A DNA stretch of 20,984 bases, from contig CAJUEC010000041.1 in the NCBI GenBank assembly GCA_910585155.1, forward strand, positions 1-20,984, in the 5' to 3' direction. The stretch's first letter is position 1. The number at the start of each line of letters is the position of its first letter. Positions 1 to 5,314 of the stretch are shown one piece after another. Under the pieces are notes generated by a model. The model ran no database searches. It had not been told where the DNA came from and saw only the letters and a list, made by a program, of their open reading frames with translations. Origin of the DNA: an uncultured Oscillospiraceae bacterium (GTDB taxonomy: Bacteria > Bacillota > Clostridia > Oscillospirales > Oscillospiraceae). The translations under genes and the position numbers were made by a program.

Positions 1-53
1 AAAAATGACATTCTATTTCGGCGAAAATCGACATTTTCTGCTTGGCGTTGACA
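1..53. mobile_element. Possible terminal end of an IS21-like insertion sequence entering from the left
   Basis: Three copies of the tetramer GACA lie at 7-10, 30-33 and 50-53, spaced 20-23 bp apart, in otherwise AT-rich sequence. Read from the other strand the segment begins TGTCAACG and repeats TGTC twice more inside. IS21-family ends are known for a terminal CA/TG dinucleotide and several internal transposase-binding repeats, which this resembles. The putative end is after position 53, and the following bases would be the target duplication. No transposase gene is in view, so this rests on pattern alone. It could be unrelated intergenic DNA. Confidence 0.28.
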
Positions 54-107
54 ATTATCGCCCCCCTTCGTAGCCTTCGTTTATGAGGGCTTTTTGCGTG
101 GAAAAAG

Positions 108-164
108 AATAAAGACAAATCCGAAACCCGTTGCGGCACAAGGGTTTTCCGATTTGTCTTTATT
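108..164. repeat. Long inverted repeat (hairpin) next to the integrase remnant
   Basis: The left arm at 108-129 and right arm at 142-164 are nearly perfect inverted copies: 14 paired bases in a row, one mismatch, and a one-base bulge near the loop. The 12-base loop is at 130-141. The A-rich and T-rich outer ends would let it act as a terminator in either direction, but it directly abuts the broken integrase motif. It may instead be a small palindromic insertion or the junction of a deletion. No gene is supported between 54 and 163. Confidence 0.55.
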
Positions 165-347
165 ATGACATAAGGGCATACCTTCGCGACCATGGCACTG
201 CAAAACGGTGTGGATGTGAAAACCGTATCCACTATGCTGGGTCACTACGACGCCGGGTTTACCCTCCGCACCTATACCCACTCCACCCGTCAGAAACAGG
301 ATGAGGCCGCCCGGGCTATGGGCAGCTTTATGACGCAGGTAATGTAA
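164..347 (+). pseudogene. 3' remnant of a tyrosine recombinase (phage/ICE integrase)
   Basis: From 177 the frame reads HTFATMALQNGVDVKTVSTM and continues with LGHYDAGFTLRTYTHST to a TAA stop at 345-347. This is the C-terminal end of the Tn916/phage-type tyrosine integrase catalytic domain: the tail of the H-x-x-R box, the LGH segment, and the Tyr of the TYTH motif that would be the nucleophile. Immediately upstream, 164-175 encodes YDIR, the expected preceding residues (normally HDIR), but in another frame. One extra G at about 176 breaks the catalytic box, and the frame that starts at 177 has a TAA at 171-173. Upstream of 164 there is no integrase sequence, only the hairpin. The gene is therefore truncated and frameshifted, and only about 57 codons remain. 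It points toward the 3' end of the tRNA at 575-649, the usual place for an integrase beside its attachment site. It is almost certainly non-functional. Confidence 0.72.
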
Positions 348-369
348 AAACAGGATCAACACACAGCAG

Positions 370-396
370 GAGCGCCGGATTTTATGTCCGGTGCTC
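370..396 (+). terminator. Hairpin, possible weak terminator of the old integrase
   Basis: A ten-base left arm at 370-379 pairs with 387-396 (one G-T pair) around a seven-base loop TTTTATG. It starts 22 bases after the integrase stop codon. No U-run follows, so termination would be weak. The rest of 397-536 shows no gene or structure I can support. Confidence 0.4.
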
Positions 397-536
397 TTGC
401 GCCGTTTCCGGACATTTCCCCGTGTGGGTCAGGTTGTGGGTCTTGGCTGGTTTCATGCGGAAAGTGCAAAGCAAAGCAGTCGCCTTTCAACCCCGAAACG
501 GGACAGGACGGTAAAACTAAAATAAGCGTAAAAGTG

Positions 537-576
537 CAATAATTCCCGAATATCATCTGATATTCGGGAATTATTG
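537..576 (-). terminator. Terminator of the tRNA-Thr unit
   Basis: A perfect 19-base inverted repeat (537-555 against 558-576) with a two-base centre directly abuts the CCA end of the leftward tRNA. On the minus strand the hairpin core ends with AATTATT and a further TTTT slightly later, consistent with an intrinsic terminator. Because the outer stem reaches into the CCA bases, the hairpin may also help define the 3' end for processing. Confidence 0.7.
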
Positions 577-649
577 GAGCTGATGGTGGGAATCGAACCC
601 ACAACCTTCTCATTACGAGTGAGATGCTCTGCCATTGAGCCACATCAGC
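575..649 (-). tRNA. tRNA-Thr (anticodon CGU)
   Basis: The reverse complement folds as a complete cloverleaf. The acceptor 5' strand is GCTGATG, paired with CATCAGC. The D arm is GCTC...GAGC. The anticodon stem is TCTCA/TGAGA with loop CTCGTAA, giving anticodon CGT (plus-strand ACG at 615-617). The T arm is GTGGG-TTCGATT-CCCAC. The discriminator T and a genomically encoded CCA occupy 575-578. It reads ACG codons. It is transcribed leftward from the promoter at 739-768, behind a truncated relative, and ends in the terminator at 537-576. The acceptor sequence differs from that of its broken neighbour, so the two are not simple tandem copies. Confidence 0.95.
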
Positions 650-672
650 GTATTCGATTGTTTCCGCTCGGT

Positions 673-717
673 CTGGTAGTTACGAATCAGCTGCTCTACC
701 GACTGAGCTATACCAGC
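673..717 (-). pseudogene. Truncated tRNA-Thr (CGU) gene
   Basis: Read on the minus strand from 717, the sequence is a normal tRNA start: acceptor GCTGGTA, D arm GCTCAGTCGGTAGAGC, then anticodon stem CTGAT and loop TCGTAA (anticodon CGT, plus strand ACG at 682-684). Directly after the loop comes CTACCAG, which matches the 3' acceptor strand. The 3' half of the anticodon stem, the variable loop and nearly all of the T arm are missing, a deletion of roughly 26-28 bases. The last acceptor pair is also changed (A where C is expected) and there is no CCA. It lies in the first position of the unit, right behind the promoter. It cannot form a normal tRNA; the only alternative is a sequencing or assembly artefact. 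Confidence 0.8.
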
Positions 718-738
718 GTGGAGAAGCTGCCGGAGGCT

Positions 739-768
739 ATTCTAGCACAAGGACCCGGGCCCCGTCAA
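739..768 (-). promoter_or_regulatory. Sigma-70-type promoter of the tRNA unit
   Basis: On the minus strand, TTGACG (763-768) and TAGAAT (739-744) are separated by 18 bases, with TGC directly before the -10 as an extended -10 element. Transcription should start near 732, about 15 bases before the first tRNA-like sequence. Confidence 0.75.
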
Positions 769-845
769 GAGCGGCGGGCAAAATATCTGTGAAAATGCGC
801 CAGAACGGCGGGGCGGGGAAGGGTAAGATAGGGGGAATCCGTGGA

Positions 846-874
846 TTGATTTTTTTACTGTACTGTGCTAAACT
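846..874 (+). promoter_or_regulatory. Promoter of the esterase/ATP-grasp operon
   Basis: TTGATT (846-851), a 17-base spacer and TAAACT (869-874), with TGC immediately before the -10 (extended -10). It is the only AT-rich stretch between the tRNA promoter and the first esterase. It leaves a leader of about 40 bases. Confidence 0.6.
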
Positions 875-919
875 AAATCATATCACAATCGTCGCTTGGA
901 AGCGGGAAAGGACCTGGCC

Positions 920-1687
920 ATGATTGACAGCTGGAACATTACCATCCCTGAGCTCACTGGGGACGAGCCCCGCCGGGCCTACATCTATCTCCCCGACTCC
1001 TGGGAAATGGACCCGGATCTGCGCTATCCCGTGCTCTACATGTTTGACGGGCACAACGTGTTTTTCGACGAGGACGCCACCTACGGCAAGAGCTGGGGCA
1101 TGGGCGAATACCTGGACGCCACCCAGACCCAGCTCATCGTGGCGGCGGTGGAGTGCAACCACCACCCGGACAATGGCCGGCTGAGCGAATACTCCCCCTG
1201 GTCTTTTGCCACCGGGGGCTTTGGCCGGGTGGCAGGGCGGGGGAGGACCACCATGGAGTGGATGGTCCGCTCCTTCAAGCCGCTGATCGACCGGGAATTC
1301 CCCACCCTCCCCGGGCGGGGCGACACCTTCATCGCGGGCAGCTCCATGGGGGGGCTGATGAGCCTGTACGCCGCGCTGGAGTACAACCGCTATTTCTCCC
1401 GGGCGGCGGCGCTGTCCCCCTCCCTGTGGGTGGCCCCGGGGAAGGTGGACACCCTGATCCGCTCCGCCCGGGTGGCGCCGGGCACGGTGGTGTACATGGA
1501 CTACGGCTCCCGGGAGATGTCCAACCACGCCCAGACCTTCAAGCTGCTGGGCCGGACGGCGGCGGCGCTGCTGGACCGGCAGGTGCTACTGGACTTCCGC
1601 ATCGTCCCCGGCGGGGACCACAGCGAGGCCAGCTGGGAGCGGCAGATTCCATTTTTCATGAACACGCTGCTGTATGGGCGGGAATAG
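920..1687 (+). CDS. Esterase family protein (alpha/beta hydrolase, putative esterase PF00756 type)
   Basis: 255 residues, predicted cytoplasmic: no signal peptide or membrane segment is visible. The fold signature of the esterase D / enterochelin-esterase-like group is present. There is an early YPVLYMFDGHN strand-turn (about residues 37-47). The nucleophile elbow is G-S-S-M-G, with Ser142 as likely nucleophile. PGGDH near the C-terminus supplies the likely catalytic His234. The acid is probably an Asp or Glu in the YMDYGSRE region. The ATG at 920 is preferred over an in-frame TTG at 896 because GGAAAGGA at 905-912 is a good ribosome site seven bases upstream. It is the first gene of a three-gene operon, 25 bases before a second, different esterase. 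The substrate is unknown. Such enzymes hydrolyse acyl or thioester bonds, and the ATP-grasp partner suggests a substrate with an amide- or ester-linked acid. Confidence 0.85.
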   Translation: MIDSWNITIPELTGDEPRRAYIYLPDSWEMDPDLRYPVLYMFDGHNVFFDEDATYGKSWGMGEYLDATQTQLIVAAVECNHHPDNGRLSEYSPWSFATGGFGRVAGRGRTTMEWMVRSFKPLIDREFPTLPGRGDTFIAGSSMGGLMSLYAALEYNRYFSRAAALSPSLWVAPGKVDTLIRSARVAPGTVVYMDYGSREMSNHAQTFKLLGRTAAALLDRQVLLDFRIVPGGDHSEASWERQIPFFMNTLLYGRE

Positions 1688-1712
1688 ACCCGCGCCGATG
1701 GAGGGATAAGCG

Positions 1713-2468
1713 ATGGAGACACAATATTTCAAGGACTACAGCCCCGCTATGGGCCGGGACATGGAGTGCAAGGTCTACGGCCACGCCGGCCGCCCTGTGC
1801 TGTTCATCCCCTGCCAGGACGGCCGATTTTTCGACTTTGAGAATTTCAAAATGACCGACGCGTGGGCCCCCTGGATCGACTCAGGACAGGTGATGGTGTT
1901 TGCCATCGACACTGTGGACGCCGAGAGCTGGTCCAACAAGGGGGACGACCCCTATTGGCGCATCCGCCGGTACGAGCAGTGGATCGCCTACATCACCGAT
2001 GAGATGGTGCCCTTTATGCGCTCCATGGTGAATCAGCGCAACGGCTGGGAGGGGGAGGCCGGGGTGCTGGTGTTCGGCTGCTCCCTGGGGGCCACCCACG
2101 CCGCCAACCTGTTTTTCCGCCGCCCGGATCTGTTTGACCGCCTGCTGGCCCTCAGCGGCATCTACAGCGCCGACTACGGCTTTGACAGCTACATGGACGA
2201 GGTGGTCTACCGCAACTCGCCGGTACACTATCTGGCGGGAATGCCCAAGGATCACCCCTTTATCCAGCTCTACAACCAGAAAAAAGGGGTCATCTGCGTG
2301 GGCCGGGGCCCCTGGGAGATTCCGGGCACCACCCTGTGGCTGGCGGACATCTTCCGGGAGAAGGACATCCACCTCTGGGTGGATGTGTGGGGCTGGGACG
2401 TGGCCCACGACTGGGACTGGTGGTATAAGCAGGTGGCCTATTTTGTACCCTACCTGCTGGAGCAGTGA
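1713..2468 (+). CDS. Second esterase-like alpha/beta hydrolase
   Basis: 251 residues, no signal peptide. It belongs to the same broad superfamily as the upstream gene but is clearly a different subfamily. The nucleophile elbow is G-C-S-L-G, with Ser124 as likely nucleophile. A tryptophan-rich C-terminus (DVWGWDVAHDWDWWYK) supplies the likely catalytic His232. The region where the acid is expected reads GRGPWE, so the third residue may be Glu rather than Asp; this is unconfirmed. The early segment VLFIPCQDGRFFDFENF replaces the usual HG oxyanion motif. The ribosome site GGAGGG at 1700-1705 lies seven bases before the ATG. It is followed after 38 bases by the ATP-grasp gene. The likely role is processing or releasing the product of the adjacent ligase, but the substrate is not recognisable. 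Confidence 0.82.
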   Translation: METQYFKDYSPAMGRDMECKVYGHAGRPVLFIPCQDGRFFDFENFKMTDAWAPWIDSGQVMVFAIDTVDAESWSNKGDDPYWRIRRYEQWIAYITDEMVPFMRSMVNQRNGWEGEAGVLVFGCSLGATHAANLFFRRPDLFDRLLALSGIYSADYGFDSYMDEVVYRNSPVHYLAGMPKDHPFIQLYNQKKGVICVGRGPWEIPGTTLWLADIFREKDIHLWVDVWGWDVAHDWDWWYKQVAYFVPYLLEQ

Positions 2469-2506
2469 ATTTGCCGGGAGGCATCAAAAAGAGAGAAGGA
2501 ACACCC

Positions 2507-3712
2507 ATGAAAAACGTGATCTTCATTTCCCCCAACTTCCCCACCAATTACTGGCAGTTCTGCCGGGAGCTGAAAAACAACGGGCTCAACGTGCTGGGCA
2601 TCGGTGACGCGCACTACGATGGCCTGTCCGGCGAGCTGCGGGACAGCCTGAACGAGTACTACCGGGTGGACAGCCTGGAGAACTATGACGAGGTGTACCG
2701 CGCCGTGGCCTACTTCATCTTTCGGTACGGCCGGGTGGACTGGCTGGAGTCCAACAACGAGTACTGGCTGGAGCGGGACGCCCAGCTGCGCACCGATTTC
2801 CACATCACCTCCGGCTTTCAGGTGGACGACATACCCCGGATCAAGTACAAGTCCAAGATGAAGGAGTTCTATGAGCGGGCGGGCATCCCCGCCGCCCGCT
2901 GCCACCTGGTGGACGGCGAGGAGGGCTGCCTGGCCTTCATCAAGGAGGTGGGTTGGCCGGTGGTGGTCAAGCCGGACAACGGCGTGGGCGCCTCCGACAC
3001 CCACAGGCTGGACGGGGAGGCCGACCTGAGGCGCTTTCTGGAGAACCGGCGGAACGTGACCTATATCATGGAGGAATTCGTCCACGCCGAGGTCAACTCC
3101 TACGACGCCATCATTGATTCCAAGGGCGAGCCCATTTTTGAGACGGGCAACGTCACCCCCATGTCCATCATGGACATTGTCAACAACGAGGACAACTCCA
3201 TCTACTACATCGTCAAGGACCTCCCCGCCGACACCAGAAAGGCGGGCCGGGCCACCGTCAAGAGCTTCGGGGTGAAGAGCCGGTTCGTCCACTTCGAGTT
3301 CTTCCGCCTCACCCGGGACCAGAAGGGCATGGGCAAAAAGGGGGACGTGGTGGCGCTGGAGGTGAACATGCGCCCCTGCGGTGGGTTCAGTCCGGACATG
3401 ATGAACTACGCCAACTCCACCAACGTGTACAAGATCTGGGCGGACATGATCGCCTTTGACCGCTCCACCCTGGAGACGGGGGAGCACGCTTTCTGCGCCT
3501 ACGCCGGCCGGCGGGACGGCAAAAACTTTGCCCTGGACCACGAGACGGTGCTGGAGAAGTACGGCGGGCACATGAAGATGGTGGGCCGCATCCCCGATGT
3601 GCTGGCCGGCGCCATGGGCAACCAGATGTATATGGCCACCTTCACCACCAAGAGGGAGATGGAGGCGTTCTACAGGGACGTGCTGAAGCAGAAGGCCAGA
3701 AAAAAGAAATGA
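2507..3712 (+). CDS. ATP-grasp domain carboxylate-amine/thiol ligase
   Basis: 401 residues, the usual length for a stand-alone ATP-grasp enzyme. It starts with a Rossmann-like pre-ATP-grasp part (VIFISPNFPTNYW). The ATP-grasp core then follows: KPDNGVGAS with Lys155 contacting ATP, the YIMEEFV hinge (about 186-192) that holds adenine, and metal-ligand positions at Glu264 (HFEFF) and Glu285/Asn287 in EVNMRP. These enzymes activate a carboxylate as acyl phosphate and join it to an amine or thiol, so a peptide- or amide-type product is expected. A GTG at 2465 overlaps the previous stop, but AGAAGGA at 2494-2500 sits six bases before the ATG at 2507, which I chose. It is the last gene of the operon, with a strong terminator right after it. 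The exact acid and amine are unknown. Confidence 0.88.
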   Translation: MKNVIFISPNFPTNYWQFCRELKNNGLNVLGIGDAHYDGLSGELRDSLNEYYRVDSLENYDEVYRAVAYFIFRYGRVDWLESNNEYWLERDAQLRTDFHITSGFQVDDIPRIKYKSKMKEFYERAGIPAARCHLVDGEEGCLAFIKEVGWPVVVKPDNGVGASDTHRLDGEADLRRFLENRRNVTYIMEEFVHAEVNSYDAIIDSKGEPIFETGNVTPMSIMDIVNNEDNSIYYIVKDLPADTRKAGRATVKSFGVKSRFVHFEFFRLTRDQKGMGKKGDVVALEVNMRPCGGFSPDMMNYANSTNVYKIWADMIAFDRSTLETGEHAFCAYAGRRDGKNFALDHETVLEKYGGHMKMVGRIPDVLAGAMGNQMYMATFTTKREMEAFYRDVLKQKARKKK

Positions 3713-3716
3713 TTGA

Positions 3717-3752
3717 AATTCCGCGCCCCACCGCCTGGGCGCGGAATTTTTT
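3717..3752 (+). terminator. Intrinsic terminator of the esterase/ATP-grasp operon
   Basis: A 12-base perfect GC-rich stem (3717-3728 with 3737-3748), an eight-base loop and six T's at 3747-3752. It begins four bases after the ATP-grasp stop codon. Confidence 0.92.
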
Positions 3753-3812
3753 GTATAGTTTTTCCTCTGGGTGGACATACTGGGAGCACCAATGTGAAGG
3801 AGGGACCCACCT

Positions 3813-3998
3813 ATGTCGTACCTGAGCACCAAGGAGCTGTCCGCCCTGGAGGACCAGCTGGGCTTTGAGCGGATGCTGTGCTGCAAGTACCAGGACGCGG
3901 CGCAGGCCACCGCTGAGGCCGAGCTGAAAACCTGCTACAGTCAGTATGCCGCCCAGCACAAGCGGAACTATGACACCCTGCTGGGCTTTTTGCGGTAA
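3813..3998 (+). CDS. Small CotF-like helical protein
   Basis: 61 residues, all predicted helix, with no signal peptide. The segment ALEDQLGFERMLCCKYQDAA followed by a second helix with YAAQHKRNYDTLLGFL resembles one helical hairpin of the ferritin-like/CotF fold found in clostridial spore-coat proteins. AAGGAGG at 3797-3803 precedes the ATG by nine bases. It ends 12 bases before a CotF-type gene and is probably co-transcribed with it. The pair could form a two-part helical bundle in the coat. The family link is by pattern, not proof. The upstream 60 bases contain GTATAG and CATACT elements that could be a mother-cell sigma promoter, but the spacing is off. Confidence 0.75.
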   Translation: MSYLSTKELSALEDQLGFERMLCCKYQDAAQATAEAELKTCYSQYAAQHKRNYDTLLGFLR

Positions 3999-4010
3999 GG
4001 AGGACCGGCC

Positions 4011-4274
4011 ATGAAGGAAAACGAGATCATCACCGACCTGCTGCTCACCGAGAAGAAGATGAGCACCAACTACAACCTGTTCGCCTCCGAGTGCACCAAC
4101 GTGCAGCTGCGGGACACCTTTGTGAACCTGCTCACCCAGGGCCACCAGACCCAGGCGCAGCTCTTTGAGGCCGCCAAGAAAAAGGGCTGGTACAAGGTGG
4201 AGCAGGCCCAGCCCCAGATGATCGCCCAGGCGGAGCAGAAATTCACCAACCAGGCGCCGACCATCGAAGCGTGA
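4011..4274 (+). CDS. Spore coat protein, CotF family
   Basis: 87 residues, helical and soluble. It has the CotF-domain pattern: a first helix ITDLLLTEKKMSTNYNLFAS, the ECTNVQLRDTFVNLL turn-helix, then a QGHQTQAQLFEAAKKKGWYKVE helix and a short tail. CotF-family proteins are structural components of the spore coat made late in sporulation. Full-length Bacillus relatives are longer; this is the short clostridial type with a single domain. AAGGAGG at 3997-4003 gives a strong start, and the gap to the upstream small gene is only 12 bases. There is no terminator until 4351. Confidence 0.82.
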   Translation: MKENEIITDLLLTEKKMSTNYNLFASECTNVQLRDTFVNLLTQGHQTQAQLFEAAKKKGWYKVEQAQPQMIAQAEQKFTNQAPTIEA

Positions 4275-4324
4275 GGGTAGACCCATAGGGGCGGATGGAA
4301 CGGAGCAAAAGCCCAAGGCCCGCG

Positions 4325-4346
4325 GGAATCCTTAAAAAAGTCTAAA
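4325..4346 (-). promoter_or_regulatory. Candidate response-regulator binding boxes upstream of the regulator gene
   Basis: Read on the minus strand, two adjacent 11-base units TTTAGACTTTT and TTAAGGATTCC resemble the three units in front of the ABC operon (5229-5261). They lie upstream of the regulator's own -10 element, in the opposite orientation. This would fit autoregulation. The match is short and the region is A-rich, so chance is possible. Confidence 0.35.
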
Positions 4347-4350
4347 ATCT

Positions 4351-4382
4351 GCCCCCGGCGTATGGAAACGCCGGGGGCTTTT
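4351..4382 (+). terminator. Intrinsic terminator behind the CotF pair
   Basis: An 11-base perfect stem (4351-4361 with 4368-4378), a six-base loop and four T's. It sits immediately before the -10 of the next promoter. Confidence 0.85.
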
Positions 4383-4383
4383 G

Positions 4384-4392
4384 TGCTATACT
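4384..4392 (+). promoter_or_regulatory. Extended -10 promoter of the response regulator gene
   Basis: TGC followed by TATACT (4387-4392). The -35 position (about 4364-4369) falls inside the preceding terminator hairpin and is poor, which fits an extended -10 or activator-dependent promoter. The leader is about 25 bases. Confidence 0.55.
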
Positions 4393-4424
4393 ACCGGTTA
4401 AGTCAAAAACTGGGGGGAACAACC

Positions 4425-5117
4425 ATGGACACCGCCAACATTCTCGTCGTGGAGGACGACGCGGATATCAACCGCCTGCTGTGCACCATTCTGGAGGGGG
4501 CGGGCTACACCTGCCGCTCCGCCTTTTCCGGCAGTGAGGCCCTGCTGTGGGCGGAGAAATACGACTATGACCTCATTGTGCTGGACCTGATGCTCCCTGG
4601 GGTGACGGGGGAGGAGCTGATCGCCCGCATCCGCCGGGGCGGGACCATGCCCATCATCGTGGCGTCGGCCAAGGTGGGGGTGTCGGACCGGGTGAATGTG
4701 CTGAGGCTGGGGGCGGACGACTTCATCCCCAAGCCCTTCGACAACGCGGAGGTGCTGGCCCGGGTGGAGGCCCAGCTGCGCCGCAGCCGGCAGTTTGCCG
4801 CCCCCAAGGCGGACGTGCTCACGGCGGGCCCCCTCACCCTGGACCGGGACAGCCACACCGCGGCGGTGGGCGGGGAGGAGCTGTCCCTCACCGGCCGGGA
4901 GTTCGACATCCTGGCCCTTCTCCTGGAAAATCCCCGCCGGGCCTTCTCCAGGGCCCAGATCTACGAGGCGGTGTGGGGGGAGGACTTCATTGGGGATGAG
5001 AACACGGTGAATGTCCACGTGAGCAACCTGCGCTCCAAGCTGGCCAAGGCGGACCCGGAGACGGCCTATATCAAGACCGTGTGGGGGATTGGGTTTAAGC
5101 TGGCGGATATCCCGTAG
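4425..5117 (+). CDS. OmpR/PhoB-family response regulator
   Basis: 230 residues. The receiver domain (about 4-118) has the acidic pair Asp11/Asp12, phospho-acceptor Asp54 in IVLDLMLPG, a small hydroxyl residue Ser81 in place of the usual Thr, and Lys103 in IPKPF. The winged-helix DNA-binding domain (about 130-228) carries LTGREFDILALLLENP and the recognition-helix region VNVHVSNLRSKL. The ATG at 4425 follows GGGGGGA; an upstream in-frame ATG at 4362 lies inside the terminator hairpin and is rejected. The gene has its own promoter and is 197 bases upstream of the ABC operon, whose last gene is the likely cognate kinase. Binding boxes before that operon, and possibly before this gene, suggest that it activates the transporter and regulates itself. 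Confidence 0.95.
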   Translation: MDTANILVVEDDADINRLLCTILEGAGYTCRSAFSGSEALLWAEKYDYDLIVLDLMLPGVTGEELIARIRRGGTMPIIVASAKVGVSDRVNVLRLGADDFIPKPFDNAEVLARVEAQLRRSRQFAAPKADVLTAGPLTLDRDSHTAAVGGEELSLTGREFDILALLLENPRRAFSRAQIYEAVWGEDFIGDENTVNVHVSNLRSKLAKADPETAYIKTVWGIGFKLADIP

Positions 5118-5163
5118 GGACCGGCTGGCCCGGCCCGCCTTTCGGGGGCTGCTCCCTTGCCGC

Positions 5164-5183
5164 GGGAGGGGCAAGCCCCTCCC
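5164..5183. repeat. Short GC-rich palindrome (REP-like)
   Basis: GGGAGGGGC and GCCCCTCCC flank AA, a perfect nine-base inverted repeat without a T-run. It lies in the gap between the response regulator and the ABC operon. Dispersed palindromes of this kind are common in related genomes, though I cannot count copies here. It could give weak termination behind the regulator. Confidence 0.5.
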
Positions 5184-5228
5184 CTACAGGATATGCCGGC
5201 TTTTCGCGGCAAAATGCGTGCGGGGGAA

Positions 5229-5261
5229 TTTAGGTTTTCTTTAGATTTCCTTTGAGGAGTT
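5229..5261 (+). promoter_or_regulatory. Three 11-bp-spaced direct repeats, probable response-regulator operator
   Basis: TTTAGG at 5229, TTTAGA at 5240 and TTTGAG at 5251 start exactly 11 bases apart, one helical turn. Each is followed by a pyrimidine- or T-rich half. This is the arrangement that OmpR/PhoB-type regulators bind head-to-tail. The last unit overlaps the -35 region of the ABC promoter, the classical activator position. The cognate regulator is most likely the one encoded just upstream. Confidence 0.6.
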
Positions 5262-5282
5262 TTGGCCTTTCCGCGATATGAT
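5252..5282 (+). promoter_or_regulatory. Promoter of the ABC/kinase operon
   Basis: TATGAT at 5277-5282 is a good -10. The only -35-like hexamer, TTGAGG at 5252-5257, is 19 bases away, longer than optimal. That fits a promoter which needs an activator at the overlapping repeats. The leader is about 26 bases before the ATG at 5315. Confidence 0.55.
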
Positions 5283-5314
5283 GTGCTCAACTCAAACAGA
5301 AAGGCGGAAACGCT

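Noticed and set aside
52..168. 38-codon open stretch before the integrase remnant
   Set aside because: There is no start codon, it runs through the hairpin arms, and it shows no similarity to the missing integrase part.
2450..3910. Minus-strand open frame (486 codons) across the ATP-grasp gene and its terminator
   Set aside because: It runs through a strong plus-strand terminator and into the CotF-like gene, has biased His/Val/Gly composition and no motif.
5164..5183. GC-rich palindrome as the terminator of the response regulator
   Set aside because: No T-run follows on either strand. It is kept only as a REP-like repeat.
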